From Whalleya microplaca (lineage: Eukaryota > Ascomycota > Sordariomycetes > Xylariales > Xylariaceae), in contig MU385712.1 in NCBI GenBank assembly GCA_022497155.1, positions 1,425,765-1,489,764 on the forward strand: 64,000 nucleotides of DNA, written 5' to 3'. This document shows, in pieces, positions 44,561 to 57,603 of this stretch. The translations under genes were made by a program, and so were the position numbers. A model generated the notes under the pieces. That model made no database searches and was not told the DNA's origin. It worked only from the letters and a program-made list of their open reading frames with translations. Each line of letters opens with the position of its first letter. Position 1 is the first letter of the stretch.

Positions 44561-46347
44561 GTAGATGCTCATTCGTCTCTATCACCTGCTTCATGATTGA
44601 AGGAGTTTGTTCTATTTATATACAAGTGTCCTACTTCTCGAAGCTTACTCTCTCGGAATATTGACCGTTAAGATTCCAAGCGATGTGAGTAAGCTGTCCA
44701 CTAGAGTCCGTCTTGAGATAAAAGAATCAAGCTAGGGTATTGTAGTCAAACAAACCTTCATTCCCCAAGCGATGGCAAGGGGATGAAGCTATCGAGGTGA
44801 TTGCGTGACAACACGTGCTCATGATTCGACATATCATCAAGGTTAGACTTAGACTTTTAGCACCTATACCGTACGGCTCGAAACCCACAAGATATAATAC
44901 ACACGTCTCATGGTAGAAATTCCCCATTAAATATTTGCACAGGGGCTCGCTAGTGTTCGCATCTTGAGGAGTTCCCAGGCGCGCCTGGTACGTCGCCCTC
45001 CACTTGGGTGCAGCCCGTTCGGCGAATGATGTCAAGTCTACGGAAAATTCCGAATCTCGAACTGTCCGGGTAAGAGTTTCTGGCAATCTAGTCTATCGTG
45101 TCACCTTGTGCTGCCGGTATTAGTCTGTCAGGGCTGTATAATGCCTTGATGCTCCAGTCTGAGCAGTGAACAGTGATTCTAACCAAGGCTGCTCCACTGT
45201 GGTCAAAGATCTCTACCGGCTCGGATTCGCTTCCTCATACCAGCATGCTGTAGGATGAAGCCAATTCTACCGAACTACGTGGGGTGGTGACTGTCGCGAA
45301 TCCCATTAAAAAAGCTTATGTGGAGAGTTAGTCTTATTTATAAATTAACGGAGTGGCTGATCCTCCCAGAAAATCATAAATTTATTAGAGTGGCCTCAAG
45401 TGAACAGCATATTGTGGATAATGCTTCGAATATCATTGGTCAATGACATAATAATTCGGTTCATGCGATCATGTCTCTAGTATGTACTATTGGCCTTTTG
45501 TCTAGGACCATGTATGGTAATCATCTCGAGTCAGAGGAGATAAGCCAACAAAGCGAATAACCGTATAGCATTGTCAGAAATCGAACCTAACTCTACTTGT
45601 TAACTCACTGCAGCTCGAGAGGTATCTCGGAGCGGATTATGATTTTCCAAAGCCCAATTATATCGAGAATACCAACTGTACAAGTGGCTACGATGAGACA
45701 GGCCAATGTTAGTAGTAAAAGCCCCTTTTGTTAATTTCGGGGGTTCTGAATCATGTCTCAGGAGTTCGAACTCTTGAGACATCTTGAATAGGGAATTGCA
45801 GTTCTTAAGATGTGCCGAGATAAGAAAGGTAAGGAGCTCCTGCATATGTGGTGGTTGCACAACATCGACCTTTTCAAAATTATCACATAGCGCACAAGAC
45901 CGGGTTGATGAGGAAAAGGGGCAATAAAAGGAGAGATCGTGAGTCGGCTCGGGATAGAGTCAAACGGAAGCTCGCCGACGTAGGTGGACACTTAAGGGGC
46001 TAGCCCCATCGCGTAGAGCCTCATCGACCAACTACGCGATTACCGCAGCGATGAACACTTCCGTAAGTGAGGCTGAAGGAGATCGTATGTTGTAGTTTGA
46101 AGACGTTGGCTTACGTCTGTAAAAGCCAAAGGTGTGGTCCAAGACGACATCTCCGTGGCTTATGACACCAATTAACACGCCAGCTATTCCCCTATTATTC
46201 CGAAGGGCCTAGACCTGAGAGAGAATATAACTGAGCGTATATCATGAGATCCCAGCTGAATGGAAACAAGATTCAAGGACTCATTGGACTTTTTAAGAGA
46301 GTAGGAAATTAAGGGATATAAACATACAGCTGTTTCTGTCTATCTAG
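44561..46347. other. Transposon-adjacent gene-free tract
   Basis: Possible remnants of the gypsy pol upstream region, but no further motif is readable. A TTG-started minus frame at 44727-45086 and ORFs at 45600-45990 have no recognisable domain. A 30-base near-perfect palindrome lies at 45753-45782. Confidence 0.4.
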
Positions 46348-46665
46348 CTACGATCCTGTCCCACGAGGATACCCGAGGAAGCCTGCATATCTATTTACCA
46401 CCCTTCCAGCAATTACAATTGTTCGTCTGGAGTTGGCACGCGCACCAGAAACATCAAGGGGTCTTAGGAGTTCTGTTCGCTCCATACGGCGATATGTGGT
46501 GCAAATAATCAACAAAGCATTTACCTCTAGTGCATCAACCTCACCTCGCACCCATACACAGTATTCTCGCGCCCACTCGCGTGCCTCATCTCCTCCGTCA
46601 TCATCCGATTGACCTCGGCCTGGTTGAGAATAACGTGGGGCAGATGAATTATGTAAACGTCCATG
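46348..46665 (-). pseudogene. Unrecognised coding-like fragment
   Basis: An open frame of about 105 codons without ATG. It contains DDDGGDEAREWAREYCVWVR, RTELLRPLDVSGARANSRR and a C-terminal NRYAGFLGYPRGTGS. Composition suggests a former or partial gene. No family recognised and no upstream exon found. Confidence 0.3.
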
Positions 46666-47067
46666 CTACATGTACTTCCTGCATGGACCTTAGTAAGGGT
46701 TATATTTCAAAACAAGACAGCTTCCTCCCAGCCGGAGCAGCAAGGTCTATTGGCCGAGTGGTAGCTTGGCTTGCGATAGATAAAACTAGACTTCAAGTCT
46801 GGATTTTCGGGGGTCTCTGTGCGCATAAGTCCCATGGGGCAGCCTCAGATAACCCTGCTTTTTTTGTCAGTTTTCTGAAGGTCAACTATTCGAACACGTC
46901 TCACAGCATTATTTCTTTTTTTGGTCTTCGGACAGGGAATATACTATTAAATAATTTTTATCTTTTGGATTAACCCTAGTCGATAACTTTTAATAATAGT
47001 ATATTTAAATGAATTACGTAAATATAGGTAAATTAATCAAATCATCGATTATACGAACCGAATTGTC

Positions 47068-47305
47068 TTAGACAGCAAGGACGACGGGCGGTATCTTCTC
47101 AGAAACGGCAAGGACCAGAGCATGAAGCTCTGGGACTGGTCGAAGATGCTCTACTACGGCGCCTGCTGTAGGAATGTACCTAGATATCAAGTAAGTTCGG
47201 AGACGGCAATACATATCGAAATTAGGCATAATGACCTCGAATGCCAGCCCAAAGAAATCCTGTGCCAAAGCTAGAGAGTGCAGGTCCTGGCCCTCAGAGG
47301 AACAA
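47068..47305 (-). pseudogene. Unrecognised coding-like fragment
   Basis: An open frame without ATG reading DLHSLALAQDFFGLAFEVIM, FDMYCRLRTYLISRYIP and a hydrophobic end PPVVLAV. It may be a C-terminal exon or a relic; it cannot be joined convincingly to the fragment at 46348-46665. Confidence 0.25.
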
Positions 47306-47948
47306 GAATGTCACATAAAAACGGGATCAATACAGTTTCAAGGTATCTCTATATTTGCCTAAACTCCGCACGGGGGGAAGGGAGGACACGAACTAACTGA
47401 TGAAGCTTATTACAACCGCAGCAGATTTCTCGTCCATAGCTACGCAACATACATAGAGAGCTAGCTAATTTTTCCAGCAGCGGTGTACAACTACACAAAA
47501 GAGACAGAATTGACTATTCCATCGATTGATTTTGCTTGCTTTGCTTTCCCTCATATATCGGCCGGTCGGACATATTCCCCGACCTTTTTACCAAAGTCAG
47601 TCGTTTCTTCTTTTTAGATGACAAACACACAACCACAACACACGCCTCTGGAATACTTGGTTGTCATCTCGTCACGGTCTCGGGAAAAATTAGAGCCAAG
47701 GGCAGCGCTCTTGCGCGGGAAATAAACATAGTAGAAAACCGGCAAAACTCTTCAGAAATGTAACGCCTAATGTTGTTGACCCGTAAGAGGTTGGGCCGAC
47801 GGAAAGAGGTATACACAAAGACCATATGCACAAAAATTAGGAAGAGAGTCTCCACGATCTCGAAGCAAGGAGCTCTTTTAAAGAGAGAAAATCTCAAAAC
47901 ACGCCGCCGCTGACTCCATACATGCAACCAGTGAATCAGGCACGTATT
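47306..47948. other. Intergenic 3' flank of DENN gene
   Basis: About 640 bases. No gene seen. Confidence 0.5.
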
Positions 47949-50827
47949 TCAACGGGTGCCGCCAAGAGCACTGATCCGGGCTCCAGCCGGTCGGCGAATG
48001 AGGCTATCGGCATGCTTGCCCACGACACCAGGCTCCTGGGATGGCATCGTCTCGTTGTCACTTCGTTCCAAGTCATCCTCATCGTCCTCGACGATCTTAG
48101 TCGGGATATCGTTGTGGATGGTGTACTGCTGACTGGATCGCTCCGGAGTAGTCATGGTCGATGCAATTGACATCGACGTGCTGCTTCGGTTGGGAATCAA
48201 ATCAGGAGTAGGGGGGATACTGGAAGCACGCCCAGAGGGGTGAAGAAGGCTGTCGTCGCCAACCTCTGAAGTGGCAGCAGAGTGGTCATGACCATCATCG
48301 CTGGTGACAGTGGACAGGTTGCTTGCCCGGCGAGGTGATCGGGATGACTCGATCTCGGCATCTTGAGCTAGTTGAAGACCCTCGACAGCGGCTTGGCATT
48401 GCTCCGCAATATTCCTAATAATGTGGGAGATAGCGTCGGTCTTGTCTTTGAGGTGGCGGTCTGCAACGTCGTTGAAGCTAGCGGCGGAATGGCGCTTATT
48501 CGCTTGACTAGACTCCTTCAATAGGCGGCCTTCTGTTCATTAATGTTAGTCTTATAATCTCGCGCATCTGTTTTGGCATGTATGAACTTACCATCTGCCT
48601 GTGCCTGTGCCTGTTCTTGTGCCTCTTCCTCGTCAAATCCTTCACCGATCTCACTGACCAAGTCATCGCGAGTTGTAAGAGACCGAACCAGGTGCTCCAT
48701 ATGGTGGGACTGTCCACCAATCAAGCTGCGTAGATGCAAAACAACACGGCGCGCCTCGTCCCGTTGTCGAATAATCGTGACGTTCGTGTGCTGGAGTGCA
48801 GCCAATTCCTTCTTGTTTCGCTTGCGCTCCCGTTCGAGCTCCTCAGCAATCTCCTGCTGCAGGACAAGTGCCTCAAGAGCATCGTCACGTTGCTTCTCAG
48901 TGCCAGTAAGACGAACAGAAAGACGTGCGTTGTCATCCTTCTGTTGGTCAATGAGACCTGCGAGTCGTCGGTTCTCCCGCTTGTGAGTTTCAATCTTAAC
49001 CTTGAGATCTTGAGTTTCCTTGGTAAGCGTCTCAGCAAATGCCTGGAATTTGAGGAACTGTTGTTTCCAGCTCTCAAGCTCTTCAACCAGATAGTTGTTC
49101 CGTTTCGCGACCTTGTTGAGCTCTGTGTCCATGCGACCCTTCAGGTTGATGAAATCTTGCCATGCCTCCAAGGCATCGCGCGAGTATTGGTTACGTTCTC
49201 TAACAATCTCGTTCAAGTGTCTCATCGAAACCTTCGTCATCAGGGGTTTCTTGACTGCGCCGCCAAAGACTGCCTTCAAGCCGGTGTTACGGCCCTATAC
49301 AAACTGTTAGGTCTACTCCAAATTTACTTTCTTCGATAAAAGGGGGAAAAGCCACATACCATCTTTTCACAGACATGGTCCATGACCGACATGACAGCAT
49401 CCTGATTCCACCATTCTGGGTCCTGAATGGACTCCACCTCCCCACGCATAACTATGATCTGACCTGCCGGCACAAGCTTTCCACCGCCATACGCGGATCG
49501 CAAATGCTGTGGAACACCCGACGGTGTGACGTCTCCATTGAGAGATTGGGTGAGACGGGTGACGAACTTGTTTCGTTGGCCCGCGTTGAGTGCAGTTGGT
49601 GGGCTGGAGGTCAGTACAAAATTTCGGTCTAGGTCAACCACAAGAGCGTCATTCGGTGCGGTAAACAGAGATCTGCACTCAGCCGTGATACCGAGAATGT
49701 ACGGACCAGGCTCTTCAACTAACTCCTTAGCGTGACGAGCGTGAACAACTGGCACATACAAACCACTCCACTCGTATACTCGAACGCAGAATCGAACTGT
49801 CTCGGCAGCCATGGTGAGCATGGCAGGGTAGTGGCTGACGAAGATGATTCGCCGCGTTGGCGACACGGCGGCTTCGATTACACCAACAATGTTCGGGATC
49901 GAGAGACAGGTCCACAAAGGCCACATGGCAAAATTCTGGAAGCCAGTGGGAGACGAAGGGAATTGGTAACAAAGGGCATAGTCCTTCATGTCGATCCTGA
50001 CTAAATCGTTCAATCGTGGAGCTGGGAAGCTCAGAATCCGCGAAACTTCCTCGGCGTGGAAGAGATTGGTGGCCTTGTTCCAATGAATCCACATGCCTCG
50101 GAGGTAGTCGCCAAGTAGGTTGTAAAGGGGGTATCGAGAAAGGAAAGATAAGCAGTAAGGAATCCAATACGTTTCGTCTGGGTTATCGTAGTAGTCGGGC
50201 TCTGTCCGCTTTCGCAAGTCTCGAATCGTTTCGGCTCTCTTCTCGTCGGCGCGCGACCAAACACGAAGACAGATACCATAAAGGGTATGTGATGAATCCT
50301 GCTGCAGGACAAAAGCATGGTGGACGCAGTGAGGTTGGCTGCGGCCGGTACATATTTCGACATCATGGGGGAAGCAAGCCTTCACCGGTCAGCACTCTTC
50401 AATTCACAGATTCAGCTTCGGATGATTATCAACCTACCCTCATGGCAGCATGCAATGCTCGGGCGATCTCATTGTCCTGCTCGAGGCGTGGACTGCTTCC
50501 AAGAATCTCCGGAAGCCAGAATTGGCCAACAGCACCCTTCATATGGCCGATCTTCCCCTGGACCGTGGCCGGAGCCTTGACCCATTGCGATGGTTCCCTG
50601 CCGACACCACACACCATATAGGCGTGAGTGAGTGTCTTGGGGGTCTTCTGCTGAGGCTTCACATTCAGCGTCGAAGGAATTGGCTGGGTGATTCGCGAGT
50701 GGAGCGACGAGGTCCTACTCGGGATGATCAGATTGGTGTCGCCCTGGTCGCGGGTGCTCGGCCGAACATCGCGTTCGCTGGTGCGAGGGCGCGTGAAGGA
50801 GGAGTGAGTGTTGAGTGAGGGCGCCAT
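47949..50827 (-). CDS. DENN-domain protein, predicted Rab guanine-nucleotide exchange factor
   Basis: Four exons (50827-50438, 50379-49360, 49294-48592, 48529-47949) with introns of 58, 65 and 62 bases give 897 residues. The N-terminal ~60 residues are Ser/Thr/Arg-rich. The uDENN part spans the first intron (AFVLQQDSSHTLYGICLRVW). The cDENN core is SRYPLYNLLGDYLRGMW ... FPSSPTGFQNFAMWPLWTCL ... NIVGVIEAAVSPTRRIIFVS, and the dDENN-like part follows to about residue 480. Exon 3 is a long coiled coil (RQRDEARRVVLHLRSLIGGQ and upstream heptads). The tail is Ser/Pro/acidic and probably disordered. DENN proteins load GTP onto Rab GTPases in membrane traffic. This looks like a conserved housekeeping gene of filamentous fungi. 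Confidence 0.92.
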
Positions 50828-51084
50828 TTCCGATATGGGGATATGGGAGCTGTTTCCCAAGTGCTGAGCTGCTGCTATCAAATATCCGGAGAGTCCAACA
50901 AACAAGTGCTAAGGTGCAAGCACGACGTTGAATTGAAGGAGCAGACCGAATCGATGAGCGAAGACCTGTTGATTCTACCAAGACACTGCCATCCAACGTC
51001 TCCCAGCAAGCTGCTCCTGACCGAGAAGGGGGATAGTCGTAGCTTGGTTGGCTTTGCGAGACAGAGCCAGGCTTGCTGTAACTG

Positions 51085-51180
51085 CTTCAAGTGGGGAGAG
51101 GGGAAAGAGGAACAGAAGGGAGGGGGAGGGAAACGAGTTGGCGCTCGAAAAAAGAAGAAGAAAAAAAAAGGAACGACTGG
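51085..51180 (-). promoter_or_regulatory. Pyrimidine-rich promoter tract of the DENN gene
   Basis: About 95 bases almost purely pyrimidine on the coding strand (AGGGAGGGGGAGG-like on the plus strand), 260-350 bases upstream of the ATG. CT-rich tracts are typical of fungal housekeeping promoters. Confidence 0.35.
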
Positions 51181-54100
51181 GTTGGTTGTCAGATAGGGTC
51201 AGATGGGATGATGAGGCAGGAGGACCTAGCGTGATAGAGAAAGGGTGGCAGGCGCAGAGGCGAAAAGGAAGTCTGGTCGGGAAGGGGAGATGTGCCCCGA
51301 TGGATCACGCCCAGGTGGAAGGTGGAAGCCTCCAACGACGCCAGTACCACCATTGAGACTGTGCAAGTACCACTGCGCAGGTACCACTGTACCAGAAACC
51401 CTCCTAAGATCCATGCACTCAGCACTCTCAACTGCACATGGGACCTCCAGTTTAGCGAAGTACTATAATACTACAAGTACATACACACATACCGATCAAT
51501 ACTACTTATATTTTCTAAATGTAGATGTTACATATACATTTTATTTATAATTCTTATTAGTATGCACTCTGGATGTATTGCGCCTCGGAGGGAGGACTCG
51601 TTTTCTTTACGCAGTACACAGCCAAAACGACCTCAGGTAAAAAAAGTCAATTAGACAAGGGAGATGTTCTGGCTGTGCAGACAATTGATATGTACTTGCA
51701 GCAGGCGTGCCAGGGGTCTGGTACCTAAAAGGATTCAATGTGGAAAAGGGACCATGTACCTGATACTGCAATGCAGGTGAAGATGCTGCTGATACGTTAG
51801 CGCAGGAGGCCAATTGTATGGGGAGAATGGGCCAAGATAACAAATCGGTAGTAGTATCTGCACCATGCTCGCCATCGCTAAAGCAGTATTGGGTACCTGA
51901 TGGTGGAAGTCAGGGGCTAGAGCTCTGCCCCCCGGCATATTTTATCTGGACAGCTCGACTGCAGGGGTACCCTGTTACATTCAAAATTTCGGCAGGTCCA
52001 CTGCATTCCCCATCCCAACCAATCACACGACTTAGATGACAAGCTCGGGTGGGATAGAGTAGGATAGCGAAGTTTTAGCTACTTCGAAAGGGGAGATTAC
52101 TGGCAGAAGAAGCAGCTCATGTCGTGCGCACCTCGCTGGAAGCCAGCCCATCCGCCTACACCCACCAGAGCTGCCAGCCAGCAGAGCAACACAAGACAGA
52201 TATATTTGATACAATTGAAGGACTGTCTACACAAGGAGTGAGCAATTGACTTGGTAAGGTGTCTAGTAACTGGCTGCCTGAATACTATCCTCTTTAGGGT
52301 TGAATTGTATGTACGTACTGCAGTACAATGTAATGAACCTACTGACTTGGAGGTATTGAGATGTGCACCTCATATTCCCAACTCGGGCTGGCTGGTAGCG
52401 TAGTTTATGTAGCCTTTAGCACGGTCCCCCGGCAAAAGATGGAATTGAGGGACGCCTGCATACATAGTACATGTATACAGTATAGCGAGAAACTTAAGCA
52501 CGATTCACATACAGTACGAAATATCTCCCTGAGTTACCTACCATTGGATGGATACTTCACGATCTTGCTTTCCATTCCACCCTCGATGATGCTATTACCG
52601 TAATCATCGTCGAAGTTTGGGACCTTGATGACGTAGTACTATAGTTATTGGAACATATATGATATAAGAAATATCAGCATATACTCAAAATTCATGTTAA
52701 CTCGTATAGTAAATACTATAGTACATATGTAGTAAGTCGTTTTGGTCATTTACTCCTGTCCGTATGTATAGTAGTATGTATGTATGTTTCAGACTACCTC
52801 GGTAGGGGAAAACCTCCCTTGTTCTCGGTATAGAGTACGGATTTCAGCACATACATGTATGGCCGATGCCATTCGTTACATACCTCATTACCAACCCAAC
52901 GCATGGCGTATGATTGCTCATAGCTTTGATTGATTCTCACCTGTGCAGCAGTGGATTGATCACTTCCAATGGCAACATCTCGCCTGACTTTCTCAATTCG
53001 TTGTTTTTGTTTCTTTGTCCTGTGATATGGCCAACATATCACCCGCGGCCATGGATAAATGGTCACACGAATCGGTGGCTCCGCTTGAAGCGAGAAACTG
53101 TTACCTGTCGACCCAGGCATGTCGCAGTGGAAAAGGGGCACAGATGGAACTCCGTGCCCTGGAGTGCATGGAGACCAAGATCAATTCGATTATCTCTTCG
53201 TATAATCGGTAGGTAGACCCTGTTTTGACATTAACCCAACACATATAACAACTTTAGCTACTTTTTGTCATCTGTTGTTTATCAGTACATGCTATTATAT
53301 GCGACATCTACTATGTAATAGGCAGGATCAACGAATGCTACCCAGGACTCTCTTATTCTGTAATTACTAATGACTTCGTGTACAAGTGTTAGTCAGCTAC
53401 GCCGCTATGACCCGCCGCTATGGTTCGTTCCTTCGGGACTTTTATAGGCACTACTACTATTCAAGCAGCTGAAAGGCACAGCCATCCATTGACTCCAATC
53501 CAAATCAAGGTCCTCGACGAGCACTAACTTATAGTATTAAGTTTAAACAGGCTATATCCTTCTAGGTTCCTTTCAAAAGAGGCTTTGTCTTATGATATTT
53601 CCACATGCGCGCACTCACTACTATATCTGAGTATATACTAGTCAATTAATGATAGTTAGTGGCTTTATGATTCCACCTAAAGTCCGACTCGGTCATTGCT
53701 TGCGGGCCAACAGAGCAGCGGACCACGGATCAGCAGCTGCAGATGCAGACGCATACCGGGAAGTAACTCCGACTGCAGACGCCCATCTTCTATCTGTTAA
53801 GCCAAGGTAATCCAGACTCTTTGAAATCCAGGAACTGACTAAGGTGCAACATATTCCGCCTGCCTCAAATATGTACATACATATGTACGGAATCTGCCAG
53901 TCAATGTGCGTAACTAGGCAGTGGACACCATGGGGTAACTGGGTAACATGCTCTACAATTACTACGTATGTAGGTAGTAGTTGACCTTACATACGTGTGG
54001 GAGTCAATGTTTTGAAATGGTATGTATCAGGATCCAAGGCCACCAACCACCGCCTATCTCAGGTATAGACCTGCGTATTATATACACGTATCCATAGCCA

Positions 54101-54697
54101 ATCGGCTCAGCTGCAACTTCAAGTTCTGATCGTCACTCTCAGCAAAATTGCGGCACGGCTAACTTCCGATCACCTCCCCAGCTCCCGCATCACCGCGGAT
54201 GCAAGATAAACAACTAAAACCTGGGTTGAGGGGTTCTTAATACGCCCATTATTAAAACGCTCCCCCCCAGTTTTGCAACGCCGACTCTGTTTGAACGGCA
54301 GCGCCTCAAATCACAAAGAGGTGCTTGCTGTCGGTACCATTACATGGCAGACGGCAGATGAGAAATAAGAAATAGTAGTACGATCGACAATTCGGGCCAC
54401 TGTCTAGCTAACTGATATTCGCATCGCCGACCAAAAGAGCTTCATCAACCACGAAATTAATAAAGCTGCACCTTACCAGCCATATAATGATACTACCTCT
54501 TAAGGACCGACTCGGCCTTACGCCAAAGTTTTCTTTCTTTTTCTTCTCAGCCCCCCACCCTTCGTTCAACATTCCTTACATACACATACAATAGATAGTA
54601 TGTAAGGAGAGGATCGCCGCATAAAGTTGAATCTGTCGATCCCACGTGTTTCAATCTATTTTCGCGTATCCCGACGCAACAGAAGCGTAAAGAAAAG

Positions 54698-54949
54698 ATG
54701 GTAGAATCGTGTTTGAGACAACTCGTCGGTTCTGAAAACGAACACCGCCACGCATCTCACAAGCATCATCGCCCTACATTCTTCAATCCTCTGCAACGAT
54801 TGTGAGTCTGCGAAGTTTGGTTTATTAGCTTATTTCCTAATTCGTGTGTACCTGCGTTAATCACGCAACACCCCAGCCCATCACGACGATTAGTTCATCA
54901 GCTATTAAGGCCGGGCCTGTCCAGGATCTTGTTTTTACCCCTGGCCTAG
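54698..54949 (+). CDS. Doubtful two-exon 58-residue ORF
   Basis: ATG in a good context (AAAGATGG) after a pyrimidine-rich, promoter-like stretch. Exon 1 (54698-54801) ends at GTGAGT, and a 75-base intron ends CCCCAG at 54876. Exon 2 stops at 54949. The peptide is His/Arg-rich, starting MVESCLRQLVGSENEHRHAS. No domain is recognised; it may be the start of a decayed gene. Confidence 0.2.
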
Positions 54950-57603
54950 CCACTTTAAGATGTTGCATTCGCCTACTAGGCTGGACGCCGAGAGCTTAGC
55001 TGCTCCGCTCCTCCACGTGATGATGACGGGCGAACGCGTCCTACGCGTGTGTAGGTATCCAGCCACATGAGAGTACTGTGTACATCGCTAAGATCTCGAA
55101 CGATCTACATAGTGTGCAGTAAATAGATAGATCCACCTATACCAGCTAAACACCATCGCAAAACTAAGGTTAGGAGATCGTCGCTCGAGGTATATCTGGA
55201 AATAACCTCATCTGCCAGACCAATCTCTCATCTGATCTTCTGTCATACGCTTGTCCTGCAGACAGCCTATTGAGGTATTGTACAATGTGAGAGTGAGCAA
55301 ACTTCACCCCCTGCTCATCCGTCAAGTGCCTTGCTTCATCTGTTCATCTCTCATTTCAACATTCCAATATTTCAACCTTACAGCCCTTATCCGACATGTC
55401 AATGTGATTGTTGATATACTGCGTACATAGTGTGCATCCCTGCTAGTTACTACGTACGGTGCTCGTCTCATATGAGAGACCTACGAAGTCGTCACATTTT
55501 AAGGTGTTGAAGGATAACTTAGGATGGCAAGCCTTCCCTGCCTTCGCGGAAACGATTACGCGTTACTGTTCATCCGACGACAACTTAGCGATGCAAGTCT
55601 AAAAGTTTGCGGATATATGTATGCTCTTACAAGCAAGCTATTGACAGATGACTTATCCGTTTTTTTGCTTCTGTGCCAGCCTTTGCGATTGATATTCAAA
55701 GAATGCTTATTACAGTTTACCAGCTGTGAGTGATTTCTGCAACTGGGGGTTTTCTATCGATCTCCTTTCAACGACTCGATATGTGCTGATCTTGATCTCG
55801 ATGTGCTCTACCGACGAAGTAGCTCGGCCCCAGTATTGCGACGGTGAGTCTCGAAGCACTGCTTGCTCCAAGACCTACCTTACTTCACTTATTGAAATTC
55901 TAGTATGATTACAAAATTTGTCTACATGCACTCATCAAAGTTAGAATATGGTTTTGCGCCGATCAGAGATGTCGTCCGGTAGTCTTGTCTGAAATAGTTT
56001 TCAGAGAGCCCAAAAGTTGCGCGTCCCCTCCCTCTTTAAGGGTGAAGCTCGCCAGGATCTCCATGCCATCTCTGCCGGCAAAGGAAATTATCTCTTAAAT
56101 CTACAGATCTGCCCAGAATACAGCTCAGATTAGGTTTGAAGTTATTCGGGATTACCTAGAGTTCAAATATAGCATAGGTGCTCGAGTTATTCTCTTCCTA
56201 AGTTTGAGCTCGGCAATGTTAGCCCCCCTTTTCCATATAGCGCCCATTATATATTAGCTATGACCATCCCAACTCGCGACGATGTTACATGTCCTAACCT
56301 CACTTCTACAATATGGATCGGTGATATACCAGCGAAAGGGGTCCGCTCTGATGTTCTGCCCACACTCATTTGGAATCAACTGAACTAATCACTACACGTC
56401 ACATTAACGGTAGCTCATGCCCATGCCCTCAATGCCGTCTCTTAGCACACGCGGGAACATGGCCTTGTGGTTCATGTCTAAATATATCTTAGCGAATGTA
56501 TGGTCTGAATCTCGCTCTACCTTTCTAGGTCCGAGGCCGTGAATGAAAGAGGACATATCATAGTAGGCAGAGATAACATTGCCTCACATCTCCAAAGCGT
56601 CGGATCTCCTCCATATCAACAGAGTCTCGCCACTAGTTTAGCTAGCCTTGTTAGAGCGTTACATGAAATGCCACATATCTATTACCAAAGTTATCCACGA
56701 GGTGCACAATTCATGACCGCTTCTCGTCTGAATTACTCTCCTTATCACCACCTCCCACTGAGCTCTTACTTAACGGGTGCGATGGAAAGGCTACTAAGCT
56801 CATGCAGTAACACGAACTTCGGCTAGGTGTATTAGATTCCATAGTGCAGATATGGCATATGCCAGGGCGAAGCATAATTCAGCTGTATCAAACTGTTATC
56901 ATCGAACAATAGGAGGCACTGCTCGAGCGCCCTTTCTCCGCATCCTGTAGATGGGTCTGTTAGAGTATATAGCATCGTATGAGGAGTATGCCTCGAATGT
57001 ACCTACAATGAAACAGCACATAGATTCCCTCTTTGATCTTCTTGCTTAGAGCTATGATATAATGCCTCAGCCTCGACGAGCCGAGTGGAATCGGCATTGG
57101 TTCTAGTATAGACATTGTAGCCTAATTATCCTAGAGAGAACCAAGCAACACAAAGTAGTAATCTAATGAACTCACACTTACGACTCAGTTTCACATATTT
57201 AGACAGTGTACTTGACGCAGATCCATCCTCGACTGTTACCCCAGAATCGGACGAACGCCCTCTCGAGTACAGATCTTTCAAGCCGTCAAGATGCACGTTA
57301 ATAATTGGCAAATTTCCAGCACATGGGTAACTCCAAAACCATAACATCCGAATCCTATACGGTATTTTAGCTCTTCGTTACTGCAGGTGATATGTTGCTG
57401 CATAGTCTATTCACGCCAAGAGATACTAGCTCCCACACTCGACTACATATAGCATACGACTTGAACTCAATTAGAAATGTATATAGGGCTCTTATGCTAA
57501 TGATATAATCGATGATATTTCTAGGGTACGTAGTAGATGGGCTGCCATCGAGGTTGGCCTTCATCACTACACTGGTGTTTGCAAGCCCCTTCAAGCCGTG
57601 GAC

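Larger units (their letters stand above)
50828..57603. other. 6.8 kb gene-poor tract
   Basis: Apart from the doubtful two-exon frame at 54698 no gene can be supported. From about 55.5 to 57.1 kb broken frames with frequent stops suggest a long-decayed gene. GTAC/ATGTAC words are dense between 52.3 and 54.0 kb. Confidence 0.45.

Noticed and set aside
45753..45782. 30-base palindrome containing GAGTTCGAACTC, like a tRNA T arm
   Set aside because: No other tRNA arm lies at the right distance on either strand.
46740..46830. tRNA-like A box (TGGCCGAGTGG) and an anticodon-arm-like hairpin
   Set aside because: About 15 extra bases between D stem and anticodon stem, no B box and no acceptor pairing; not a working tRNA.
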